Assembly (NCBI GenBank): GCA_019828545.1
Contig: JACVRA010000257.1
Span: 1 to 64,000, forward strand
Reading direction: 5' to 3'
Source of the DNA: Paracamarosporium sp. OC-R06-R3
Taxonomy: Eukaryota; Ascomycota; Dothideomycetes; Pleosporales; Didymosphaeriaceae
DNA: 64,000 bases
The translations under genes were made by a program, and so were the position numbers. A model generated the notes under the pieces. That model saw only the letters and a program-made list of their open reading frames with translations. It had not been told where the DNA came from and searched no databases. This document shows positions 20,918 through 31,536 of the stretch, one piece after another (position 1 is the first letter of the stretch; each line of letters starts with the position of its first letter).

Positions 20918-21223
20918 CCGGGTCGATTCTTATCGGTGGATGAGCATTTTGGCGACTGCTCGCGTCGTTGGATAAATATAGCTCTTCAGATACTACCGGA
21001 CTTGTCTTCTACCTCCAAGCCACGTCTCTTCAAATGTCGAGCTTTAGATCTCTGTCGAAAATTTGTGCTCATGGGTACTTCTTAAATACGCATACCATGC
21101 GTAATCTATTATAGATCATACTAGTATCACCTTAGACATAGATGGCCAAAAGTCTAGAGGCCGCGTCACAGTTAAGGATACATAACTCCATCGACTATGT
21201 GAAATAGAACTTTATTAGACTGA
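20918..21223. other. intergenic between convergent genes
   Basis: About 300 bp between the permease stop and the end of the flavin monooxygenase relic. No coding signal. Confidence 0.4.
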
Positions 21224-22012
21224 TTATAAAGTTTTCCAACTTCCTCCAAACGTACGTAGATAATTATCCTGAAGATCGCCTATGTGTAGGACTGAGCTCG
21301 CGTTTTGGCTTTCAGCCCGGAACGCTGGCCACCAACCATCATGTGGGCCTGGAATAGTGTTGAATCCGCCCTCCAACAAGTCCCTATTGACCCATTCTAG
21401 TAGCCTTTTTATCACAAAATCGTCTAACAGAAAGACGCTGTTCAACAAGGTCCCAGGAAGTAGCATGTCCTTTCGCCGTCTCTGGACTTCTCTCATGGCT
21501 GTCTTAGAAGGAAGTCGCGCACGCCCTGCTCAGACGGCAGCAAGAACCTGGGCCTGGAGGTCGTAGAGTGAAAAGGTAGAAGCGAACTGCGAAACCCCAA
21601 TAAAGCCTAGCGTAGAATCTGGGATGTAGAAAATATCCTCGTGTAAATTGTGAACAGTCCTAGCATCCGCAGTGACAATGACAGTCTCATCAGCGTCTTG
21701 AAACGTCTTGTGAGGCTGCTCGAGAACAGGACCTAGGAAAGGGAAAGTGGTCAGATAACCCGTGGCGATAATGACGTGGTGAATGTCATCCAATACGCGA
21801 CCATCCTCGAGTATCGCTTTCGCCGGGATAGGGCAATCGTCTCCCAAAGAATCAAGGTTCCCCAAGCCCTTGGCGACAGTGGTGAACTCCACCACCATAG
21901 CCACTTTCTCTGCATTCTCATGGCTAACTCGGCCTCTGAAATCGGCTAGAGTGCGGCTTGCACTCTCGTACACCTTGGCGCCTTTTTGCACTAACTCGTT
22001 CGTGATCTCCAT
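21224..22012 (-). pseudogene. C-terminal remnant of a flavin-containing monooxygenase
   Basis: The leftward frame from 22012 carries the C-terminal half of an FMO: HHVIIATGYLTTFPFLGP, the conserved ATGY motif with its following Phe/Pro, and GFIGVSQFASTFSLYDLQAQ, the late FMO block. An in-frame TGA at 21530-21532 splits the frame, and it resumes without shift as AGRARLPSKTAMREV and ends at 21224. CGA to TGA is a plausible cause. The N-terminal half with the FAD and NADPH GxGxxG sites is missing: the remnant starts exactly at the left TA flank of the transposon, and only about 180 bp lie between the transposon and the next gene. So half the gene was deleted as well as interrupted. Confidence 0.75.
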
Positions 22013-22013
22013 A

Positions 22014-22067
22014 ACGTGTTCTATCAGTCACCCGCGCATATCAGTCATCCGCGCACCCCACCAAAAC
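22014..22067 (+). repeat. left terminal inverted repeat of the pogo element
   Basis: Begins ACGTGTTCTATCAGTCA and ends at CACCAAAA. Relative to the right end it lacks about 10 bases (AACGTGTTCT) between its two units. Confidence 0.85.
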
Positions 22068-22095
22068 GCGTCGCGTCTCCTACACAACACCAGCC

Positions 22096-23721
22096 ATGCC
22101 ACCCACTCACAACGCCCAGCAATCCCAGAAGGATGGCAGATTAGCTCTATCAATATATGCGATTCACAATAAACAGACTAAAAGCCTTCGCCAGGCTGCG
22201 CGCCTCTATAGTATCCCAGAAACAACTCTCCGTGAGCGCATTCGTGGTACCCTCCCTCAGGCCACTGCCAATGCCCAGAAACGGAAGCTACACCCTACAG
22301 AGGAGCAAGCCCTAGTCAGGTGGATCCTAGACCTTGACCAACGCGGATTTCCACCCCATATCATTGACGTACGACGGATGGCAGACAATCTACTCGCTGC
22401 GCGTGGCCAGGATCCTCCACCTCAGCCAGTAGGCAAGTGCTGGGTATCGCGCTTTATCAAGACTCAGCCAGAGCTACAGACAAAGTGGAATAGGAAGTTC
22501 TCTAGCCAGCGCGCTCTATGTGAGGATCCTGTCAAGATCTCTGCCTGGTACAAGCTTGTGGAGGAGACGCGCCAGGCCTACGGCATACAGGATAGAGATA
22601 CATACAACTTTGATGAGACTGGCTTTATGATGGGGGTTGCTGCCACGTCAAAAGTAGTGACTAGCTCAGACACTGTGGGCAGAGCTATCGATATACAGCC
22701 AGGCAATCGAGACTGGGTCACGACAATAGAGGCTATCTGTGCAGCTGGCTGGAGCCTACCTCCGTTCATTATCCTATCAGGCAAGCTCCATCAGGCTGGC
22801 TGGTATCGTGAGCTGCCAGCTAGCTGGGTAATCGCTGTCAGCGACAATGGCTGGACGACAGATGAGCTAGGGCTCGCCTGGCTAGAGCACTTCAACCGGT
22901 ATACAGAGGCTCGTACAGTGGGTACCTATCGGCTGCTTATCCTAGATGGCCATAGCAGCCATGCTACACCTGAGTTTGATCAGTACTGTGCAGAGCACCG
23001 GATAATCACCCTCTGTATGCCTGCGCACACGAGCCATCTCCTACAGCCCCTTGATGTGAGCTGCTTTTCCCCGCTTAAGGCAGCATATGGGCATGAGATA
23101 GCTGAGCTTACCCGCCAAGGTGTCTTCCATATTGACAAGGAGGAGTTCCTCTCTATCTACCCACGCGTACGGAGCTCTATATTCACAGAGCAGACTATCC
23201 AAAGTGGCTTTCGAGCGACTGGTCTTGTCCCTCCCTGTCCAGAGCAGGTCCTCTCATGCCTAACAGTAGTCAGGACCCCATCACCACCAGGGACAACAGC
23301 AGGCACTGAGGCAGTATGGACAGCTGAGACACCTCATACTACTACCCAACTTGAGCAGCAGGCACGTCACGTACGAGAGCTCCTCCAGCGGCAGTCTCAG
23401 AGTCCTACAAGCCAGGCTATCCGCCAGCTTGTTAAGGGCTGTCAGCTAGCGATGAACTCAGCAGCTATCCTAGCAGAGGAGAATAGGAAGCTACGGGTAG
23501 CTAATCAACGTAAAAGACAAAGACAGAATAGGCGGAGACAGTATATTGCTACAGGAGGTGCTCTACAGGCTGAGGAAGGCCAGAGGCTAGCTGCAGAGGC
23601 AGAAAGGGTGCTTGAGCAGGTAGCGCAGGAGGACCGTGTAGAACGGCCACGAGCACCACCTACATGCAGTAATTGCCATGTGCAAGGCCATAAGCAAAAT
23701 CAGTGTACCCAGAGACTGTAG
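22096..23721 (+). CDS. pogo/Fot1-like transposase, intact
   Basis: A single open frame of 541 residues. Order of domains: an N-terminal psq-type helix-turn-helix (about 20-60, LRQAARLYSIPETTLRERI), a CENP-B-type DNA-binding helix-turn-helix (about 65-135, containing WVSRFIKTQP), and a DDE superfamily endonuclease domain. The catalytic aspartates are visible as NFDETGF (D173), LILDGHSSH (D284) and QPLDVSCF (D320). The spacing of 36 codons between the last two is the DD35D pattern of the pogo group. A C-terminal CxxCxxxGHxxxxC cluster (CSNCHVQGHKQNQC) looks like a zinc knuckle. The gene lacks introns and premature stops. Its codon use (many cta, gct and cag) differs by eye from the surrounding genes. 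Confidence 0.93.
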   Translation: MPPTHNAQQSQKDGRLALSIYAIHNKQTKSLRQAARLYSIPETTLRERIRGTLPQATANAQKRKLHPTEEQALVRWILDLDQRGFPPHIIDVRRMADNLLAARGQDPPPQPVGKCWVSRFIKTQPELQTKWNRKFSSQRALCEDPVKISAWYKLVEETRQAYGIQDRDTYNFDETGFMMGVAATSKVVTSSDTVGRAIDIQPGNRDWVTTIEAICAAGWSLPPFIILSGKLHQAGWYRELPASWVIAVSDNGWTTDELGLAWLEHFNRYTEARTVGTYRLLILDGHSSHATPEFDQYCAEHRIITLCMPAHTSHLLQPLDVSCFSPLKAAYGHEIAELTRQGVFHIDKEEFLSIYPRVRSSIFTEQTIQSGFRATGLVPPCPEQVLSCLTVVRTPSPPGTTAGTEAVWTAETPHTTTQLEQQARHVRELLQRQSQSPTSQAIRQLVKGCQLAMNSAAILAEENRKLRVANQRKRQRQNRRRQYIATGGALQAEEGQRLAAEAERVLEQVAQEDRVERPRAPPTCSNCHVQGHKQNQCTQRL

Positions 23722-23792
23722 CTATTATATGAATCTATCTATGGCTTTTTTAACTATCGCGTTGTTGAGCTATCGTGTAGGAAGCTGCATCG

Positions 23793-23856
23793 ATTTTGGT
23801 GGGGTGCGCGGATGACTGATAGAACACGTTATGCGCCAATGACTGATTAAACACGT
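23793..23856 (-). repeat. right terminal inverted repeat of the pogo element
   Basis: The reverse complement begins ACGTGTTTAATCAGTCA and contains a second ACGTGTTCTATCAGTCA unit before CACCAAAA, so it is longer than the left end. Confidence 0.85.
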
Positions 23857-23858
23857 TA

Positions 23859-24041
23859 TAGGCTAGCCCATTAGGTCAGATCGTCATCACGTGACAGTGT
23901 TGATCGCGCCTGTCGCCTACGACTTTCTGCGCCTACTATAAACACGTTCCAACCCAAACTCTTCTAATGCCTTTGACTCCGCCAATCCCAAAATCAAAAT
24001 AACAGATCGTTTGGATTCCTTCCACGCAACCATTGCCCACG
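23859..24041 (+). promoter_or_regulatory. promoter region of the PRP6-type gene
   Basis: Only about 180 bp separate the transposon from the splicing-factor start. A CACGTG E-box-type palindrome lies at 23888-23893. The insertion has probably shortened or replaced the upstream region. Confidence 0.4.
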
Positions 24042-26965
24042 ATGAGCGGCCGACGGGACTTCCTGTCGATGCCCGCGCCCGAGAACTATGTCGCGGGTCT
24101 CGGGCGTGGTGCGACTGGCTTCACAACGCGCAGCGATCTAGGGCCTGCGCGAGAAGGACCCTCGGAGGAGCAAATGAAGGAGATGCTTGCAAAGCGCGCA
24201 GCTTCGTTGGGCCAGGCAGCTCCATCAGCCTATGGGGTGGTCGAGAAGAAGCCTGAAGAAGACGAAGACGATGAGCGCTTTCAAGATCCCGACAATGAAG
24301 TTGGATTGTTCTCTAGTGGTATGAACTACGACAAGGACGATGATGAAGCAGACCGCATATATCAGGATGTAGACGAGAAAATGGATAAGCGGCGGCGCGC
24401 AAGAAGGTCAGTACTTCATTCTTGTTCTTTTTCTGAAACCTCCCCTTTCCCCGCAGATTTAAGTCGTTTAAGTATTCATCGTTCTTCTTGGGACGAGCAG
24501 ATACCGACCGTTATCCGACGTCTAGGGAAGCCCGCGAAAAGAAAGAACGCGAAGACTACGAAAAGAACAACCCAAAAATCCAATTACAGTTCGCCGATCT
24601 GAAACGAGCGCTCGGAAATGTATCAGAAGAAGAGTGGGCGGCGCTACCCGAAGTGGGAGACATGACGGGCAAAGCAAAGCGTGCGCGAGAGGCGCGCATG
24701 GCGAACGCACGATCGTACGCCGTACCCGACAGTGTCATTCAGGCTGCACATTCTGGAGGCGAGCTTCAGACATCCATATCGACCGATGACGGCGGAGGCA
24801 CGATCACGAATTTTGCATCCATTGGTGCTGCACAGAAGTCCGCCCTTCAGGTGCGACTTGATTCAGCAGCGAATTCAGGTGCAAATGGAGCTGGTACACA
24901 GACTACGACCGCATCTGGCACGGCAACGTCGGTGGACCCACGTGGTTACATTACAGCCTTGGACAAAAAGCAGGCTCTGGGAGAGGACGTACCAGTGGAG
25001 GACATTAATCGTGCGCGCGTTCTTTTGGAATCTGCGGTAAAGACGAATATACATAACGGACCTGGCTATGTCGCTCTCGCACGTCTAGAAGAAGTTGCTG
25101 GCAAGATCCATACAGCGAAGAAAATCATACAGAAAGGATGCGACATGTGTCCGAAATCTATCGTTGTGTGGGAAGAAGCCATTCGCCTGAACAAAGAGAA
25201 CCTACATAACGCAAAGATTATAGCCGCTTCCGGCATCAAGCAAAATCCCAAAGCCATCAAACTGTGGATAGCTGCAATCGATCTCGAACAGACGCCTGCT
25301 GCACGCAAAAAAGTTACTCGGCAAGCCTTGGATCACAACCCGCAATCTGTAGAGCTGTGGAAGATCCTTATCAATGACACCGAAGACATCGAGAGCGTCA
25401 AACTTCTCTTTGCCAAGGCCACAGATACTGTCAAGCTATCAGAAGAGCTGTGGGTATCTTATGCACGTGTAAGTGGACCAGAAGAGGCTCAACAAATTCT
25501 TAATGCAGCTCGGAAAGCTATCCCTACGAGTTGGGCTATCTGGGTTCATGCCTGTCGTCTGCAGGAAGAGCTTGGAAAAGTCAATCTGTGTGACAAAATC
25601 ATGGAACGCGCGGTGAAAGCACTAATCAAGGAAAATGCTATGCCGAGTAGGGAAGATTGGATAACGCAAGCGGAGATATGCGAAGAAGAGAGCGACATTG
25701 TAACCGCTGGTGCAATCATCAAGGCTACCATTGGGTGGAAGCTAGACGAAGACGATGATCGAAGGGACGTTTGGCTGGAAGATGCAAAAAATTCGCAAGC
25801 TCGAGGACGATATGAGACTGCGAGGGCAATTCTTGCAAATGCTGTCTCCAAATTTCCAAACAGCACCACGGTATGGCACGCATCTGCCGATTTAGAAAAA
25901 CACCACGGCTCCACGGAGTCTTTGCTACAGATTCTTGAGCGTGCGGTCAACGCATGCCCGACCTCGGAATCATTGTGGCTGCTCTATGCAAGAGAGATGT
26001 ATGCATCTGGCAACGGTGCGGGTGCTAGGGAGGTGCTCGGACGGAGTTTCGATCAGCTCCCCGGCAACGAGAATCTTTATACCCGTGCCGTGGATTTCGA
26101 AGTCGACGATGAAAACTATGAACAGGCCCGTGGTTTCCTTCAGATCGCGCGACAAACGGCTGCCACGGATCGCATCTTCATGAAAGCTGCGGTTTTGGAA
26201 CGCCAGCTCGGAGCTTATGAGGATGCTCTAGATATTTGCAATCAGGGGTTGCAGACCTGGCCCGGGGCATGGAAACTCCACGCTATCAAGGGCCAGATTT
26301 ACGAATCGCTTTCCAAGCTTAAAGAAGCCCAGGAAGCGTATTCAATTGGCACCCGTGCCGCGCCCAAATCGCCGACCCTCTACATCCTTCTATCCCGTAT
26401 ACAAGAGAAGCAAGGCGCTGCTGTAAAAGCACGCTCCACGCTTGACCGCGGCCGCCAACAGAATCCCAAAACCGATACCCTCCTAGTCGAAGCCGTACGT
26501 CTTGAGCGCCGGCAGAACAACATCCCGGCAGCCCAAAAGATCATGGCTGCTGCGCTTCAGGAGTGTCCAACATCCGGCCTCCTTTGGGCTGAGAAGATCA
26601 TGCATCTTGAGTCCCGCACGCAGCGCAAGCCGCGTGCTCTTGAGGCTATCAAGAAGGTCGAGAAAGACCCCCAGCTTTTCGTCGTCGTGGCTCGCATTTT
26701 CTGGGCTGAACGCCGTTTAGATAAGGCTGCAACATGGTTCACGAAGGCAGTAGTGCTCGATCCGGACTTCGGCGATGGATGGGTATGGTACTACAAATTT
26801 TTAGAGCAGCATGGGACGGAAGAGAAAAAGGCAGAGGTCATCGAGCGTTGTATTGGGAGTGAGCCTAGGCACGGCGAAATATGGCAAAATGTGAGGAAGG
26901 ACCCGAAGAATTTCAGGAAGGGAGTTGGCGAGGTGCTTAAGATTGCTGCGGCGAAGGCGGATTAG
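24042..26965 (+). CDS. prp1: pre-mRNA splicing factor PRP6/Prp1 (U4/U6.U5 tri-snRNP)
   Basis: Two exons (24042-24406 and 24526-26965; 119-bp intron) encode 934 residues, the usual length. PRP6/Prp1 is a scaffold of the U4/U6.U5 tri-snRNP and bridges U5 and U4/U6 proteins in the nucleus. The N-terminal PRP1_N domain is clear (RRDFLSMPAPENYVAGLGRG, then acidic DNEVGLFSSG...YDKDDDEAD and RRRARREAREKKERE, which spans the intron). The rest is a long array of HAT/TPR helical repeats with WxxY/W...P patterns such as NPKAIKLWIAAIDLE and CPTSESLWLLYAREMY. The start at 24042 (MSGRRDF) matches the family. It is a conserved gene and not part of the cluster next door. Its promoter is bordered by the transposon. 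Confidence 0.95.
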
Positions 26966-29586
26966 GCTACCTAAGCTGAATCTCGGATACCTCTTTATGT
27001 GGCCTCAGTAGCACTGGCCACGGCGCGTTGGTGTTTGAAGCTGCGTACAGCGTTCACTGTGTAAAGTTACTGGGTCTTAAGTTTATCTCTGAAGCAAAAG
27101 GATGGGACACTGATTTTTTTTTTATTGATCTGGACCTGCCATTGGTTCAGCGATAAAGGCGAATTGTATACCATGTAAAAAGCATTCATAAGAACATGTC
27201 TTACATCAGAATGTCGGCTATATGCATCCCATCTGCTACATGGCGACGAACATACCAGACAACAGTCAATTTCATACGATCAGGCAGATGTACACTCAAA
27301 GTTGTACAATCCGTAAGAGACGGAGTAGTTTCCCACGGTCCAGTCCTCGCGGCCACACAAGGTTCAGTAGCGTGTTTGTGTACCGCAGTCTTTGTCTGGC
27401 AGATGAACGAATAGGATTTGCATAGCTCAATTTCATCGCGAAGGAAACTCCGGCACAGCAGATGGAATCTTTCCAGCTTAACAAAGCATCCAACACAAGG
27501 TAGATGAAGAAAGCCGCTCGGCAAAAGTGCAAAATCACATCTCAAACTAGCGGCGTTCAAGCTCCACAGTCTTTGTCATCTAGCACACTACAATGGACAC
27601 TTTTCCCTACGCTTGGCTTCACTCGGCATAGATTACAGCGATATTGAACACCTGTTGCTGTCTAGGATCTTTACCCTAGCAGTCAATGGTACGCTTTTTA
27701 ACCTGCCACTACTCTCACTCCTTCATCTTTATGAGTTCATCTTTGATGATCTTGGTTATGTTCTGTCATCTTTTATAATAACCATGGTAAATTTTGACCT
27801 CCCTACTTCGTAACCTTTCGGGTCTTATGTCTAGATTTTGGAGTCAAAAGTATTAATGGCGAACAACAAGTACAGTGATCACGAGGCCTAGCGTTGTAAA
27901 AAGAGCAGCCAGGCGTCTAGTGTGCATACTAATTATTGAAACGTTAATATGGCTCGCAGCTTGAGTTTGCAGTGCACGACTTGGAAAAGCACGATACAGT
28001 GCAGGATGTCATCACTGACAAGAATTGAGAAGTCGTTTTCTAGGGCATCAGATTGGCTCGTACGGCAGCATGCCTACGGTTGTCTTCAGGCAATGAAAGA
28101 AAAACCCCTCATTCGAATGATTTTGGAAATATCAGTAATCATGGACCTCTATCACGCCGTCGTATATTCTTTTGAGGTCAAGCTGATCCTTCAAAAGCGG
28201 CTACACATAGGGCGCCAGGCTTGCTGTAAACTGTGGAAGCGTCACAGATAAAACGTCTACTACTGTCAAGGCATTATTTTCGTGAGCATGAATAAATTAC
28301 GAAACGGGAAGCGATTATCACAATGGGATTTGATCCGGATCGGGTTGAGGCGCGTTTCCTTACGATTTCTTTGCTATCACATTACAAACACTAAGCTCTA
28401 CGTGCACAATTCCACCCTATCGGAAGCTTCCATGGGGAGTCATACACAGCAGTACCTCATGAAGAACCTAAATCTTTTGAGCTAGACTTGTCACATGCGA
28501 CCATGTCCGCACTCTTCGAAAGCTAGCTGCGACTGATGGGCAAATCTCCGGAATTCCTGGTTACGGCATCCCGATCACTATGGAGCGAAATCAAAAATTA
28601 CCCTTACAAGGTCCAGATTGTGGAGTCTCTATAAAGGTTGCGTAGGCAACAGCCGTAAAACACGTTTGTTTTGATGCACTAGGTCGTGTTGTACTACCCT
28701 TTAGCCAAGGGAGACATTACGATCATCATCGCAGAAATATCAGAGACCTGGTAAATCCACAACATTGTTTGCCGGTATGGTAGACATCTTGGGGTTCTGC
28801 CATCATCTAGGGTATATTTACCTTCTAATAGTCTTACTGGTAAACGTAAGGACCAAGTGAAGGACAAAGCCTGTGCATGACTAAGGGAATGATGATCGGC
28901 CCTTCACCCAGATGTTGGAGCAGATGCTCATGGACAAACAATGTGGAACCTCGTACCTAATACATAGCATTTGAAGGGACTCTAAAAAATTAAGGATTGC
29001 GTTACAGAGTCCCATTACTAGCGTCCATATATTTTCTAGCAATGTATGCCAGAAGGATCGGAACTCTTGTTTTTTCTACGTTATTTATGGAGAGCCACAG
29101 TAAAGTGTCTATTAGACTCAAATCGCGGTATGTTGGATTTCTTGATGCTTTCTTGTATACGGTTGGGCTAAGAGTACCCTATATTGACCATAGCTGGTTT
29201 TCATGAGTAACAGTATATACGAGTGCGGTATATGCAACGTAAATATGGCTCTGGGACTACTACGCACGAATGCAGTCGAATAATTCCTAAAAGGATGCTC
29301 TAACAGCGGGCAAATAGAAAATTGACCTTTTGCAGGAGCTTGACAGGTAGAGCAAGTCTAAGGAAGTCCATTTAGATCGAACAAGGTCAAACTAGTAGAC
29401 AACGAAGCTAGAAAGTGACTTGGGGTCAGATTATATCCCCATATCATTCAAGGACTACACAGTGACATGGCTCCTTTGACATAAAAGTATACAAGCATCT
29501 TCTTAAGCCCGATTTTAAGTACAGCATCACCTAGTTCTCTCAGAAGACATCCACTCCGTTCTTACCTTTATCCACGCTTCAACAAA
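26966..29586. other. 2.6-kb AT-rich gene-poor stretch
   Basis: I find no gene here. Short frames exist but are not conserved-looking. A Cys-containing leftward stretch at 27310-27420 reads DKDCGTQTRY, a stop, then TLCGREDWTVGNYSVSYGLY. It might be the remains of a small secreted protein, but this is weak. Confidence 0.5.
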
Positions 29587-30116
29587 ATGCACACCTTCAC
29601 TATTCTTGTAGCCACTGCTGCCCTCATGACTCCAACCGTAGCCGATTTCTCCATGTACACCTCCAGCATCCTCGGCAACTTTGACAATGGTAGTGTTAAT
29701 TTTGAGGGTTTCCTCTTCTCCGACGGACTGCCGACTGCGAGGGTGTGCGTAGCGTAAATTAGGAAAATAAGAGGGACGATGTTAGAGGTAATAAGTACGG
29801 CGTCCTCTGCTTGGGCTGTGGGCTCTCAACTGGGGATTCCGAGGGTGTAGATCCCAAGACAGTCGAAATCAACTTGGAAGGCTGGGGTCATTACAGTGAG
29901 TAAATTTGTGCAAAGGCTCAGCTCTTTGTAGGGTTTACTGATTTGTGAGCAGCGTGCTATCAGGACCGCGGCAGAGCATTAGTCAATCTTGAGGATAAGC
30001 AGGTCGGAAGCTGCAAGACTGATACATCAGATACGTATACCTGCTCCAACAGCACATATACATTCAGGGGATCGCCTCAGATCTTCTGTACTACCCCCAT
30101 GGGCACTCCTGTATAG
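29587..30116 (+). CDS. small secreted cysteine-rich protein (candidate effector)
   Basis: Three exons (about 29587-29744, 29786-29895, 29953-30116) give 143 residues. A clear signal peptide (MHTFTILVATAALMTPTVA, cleavage after about residue 19) precedes a mature part with six cysteines, in LCLGCG, TCYQDRG, GSCKT, YTCSN and IFCTTP, enough for three disulfides. One N-glycosylation site (NST) is present. The first intron would be only 41 bp and its borders are the least certain part. The last exon and the second junction are firm. I recognise no family. The gene stands alone in a 4.6-kb gene-poor AT-rich stretch, a setting where effector-like genes of plant-associated fungi are often found, but no host association is shown by the sequence. 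Confidence 0.6.
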
Positions 30117-31536
30117 ACTATCGTAAGACTTGGAAGGAATGGAGCATATGCTCTTGATAAACAATCTGGCAGGTTGTATAGAAGCCGCTAAGACGGACTG
30201 TTGTTTTTGGGGCGTTCTGCATCGTGTTAGTGGAGATCTAGCATCTGTTATAGCTGAAGCTTGACACTTTTCTGGCTCTGGATGTAGAAATATTTATGCC
30301 ATGATATCATCTTTGGAATGTGTAATAAGAAGTTGTACTGACTATGACAGCTAGTCAACCAGTCTCTGAAAGCACCTTGACCACAATAAACACGTAAACC
30401 TGGTTGTTGTCCGAGGTAGATGGTTTTGACTGGATAATTTATGTCTAGCTGCCCAACACGTTCCTATCAATCTGTGCCGCAATGACCCCTTCTGCTGTTG
30501 CACGTCATGCGAGCTTGTACGAAATGCGCTGAACACGACTGACAACGCAAATTTCGCGGAGGATCTAGCGGTCAATGAAGAGAATACACACAACACCAAC
30601 CCCTATACATAGTAGATGGTTAGACTGGAGACCACACGTGATAGGAGGCCAGCAACAGCGTATCTACTTTATCACTCAAATACCCTTCGAGGGTAGTATA
30701 GTCGGCAATTTCACAAAGACATGCATACATAAACACATTATAGCGTCTATTCATCATCGTTGATACTCTTGATACCGAATACAGATATACAACCATGGAG
30801 TAAACCCCGTATCATGGGCATTCCCTGCTTAGCTAGCTAATTCATGCGGCCAGACATATCTCGCAATCAACTGACCCCTCGTCTATATTCGAAGCTCACA
30901 AGGCCATGTATTTGTGTCTCGCCCCACTATCCGTATCATACGGTTGAAAGTTACTACGCATGAGTGGTGCAGAAATCTCATCCACACATGTCTTTACCCA
31001 ACCCTTGTTTGCTGTTACTCCGGGTCGCCGCCCGCCGTCGCCGAAGCCATCACGCCCATACTGACTTGTTTACCATCATCGTCGTGTCGTATTGTTGTGC
31101 ATCGCTCAAATGCCGAAAGGTAAAGGTGGCATGTACTGAGGTATTGTGTGCAAGTCGCATTGTCGAAGGTATCATAAACACTAGGGTAGAGAGTTACACA
31201 TTCAAGATGACCGGGCCAAGGAAGAAAGAGAGGAACGCCCGATATGCAAAGGTTCGCCGAAGCCGCTGGACTTTTTCGAACGGAAGGAGATAATAGTTGG
31301 GGAGACGCCGAACTGTTCAGTGTAGAGTGCCGTCGAGGGTGAACGGACGAGTATCGCTACTAGATTATTATGGAGAATCAATGCCGAAGGGCCGTCTTAT
31401 CTTGTGCTGAACGTTTCAACATCGGAAGACCAAGTTCATAGAAGGATCTATAGGAGATGCAGTGAACTCGGAATGGCGTAGGATAGCTCACGTATCGGTG
31501 TTGACACTTCAATATGATGGGTCAACCAACAACATT
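30117..31536. other. intergenic, no supported gene
   Basis: 1.4 kb without a convincing frame on either strand. The right end should contain the 3' UTR of the leftward CCCH gene. Confidence 0.5.

Larger units (their letters stand above)
22014..23856. mobile_element. complete pogo/Fot1-family DNA transposon (1,843 bp)
   Basis: The element is bounded by inverted ends starting ACGTGTT and flanked on both sides by TA (22012-22013 and 23857-23858), the target duplication of the Tc1/mariner superfamily. The ends share ATCAGTCATCCGCGCACCCC and CACCAAAA. They are not simple: the right end holds two tandem copies of an ACGTGTT..ATCAGTCA..GCGCA unit, and the left end has one full copy plus a shortened one. 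Such subterminal repeats are plausible transposase binding sites. The single gene inside is intact, so the copy may be autonomous and recent. It sits between the FMO remnant and the PRP6-type gene. Confidence 0.92.
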
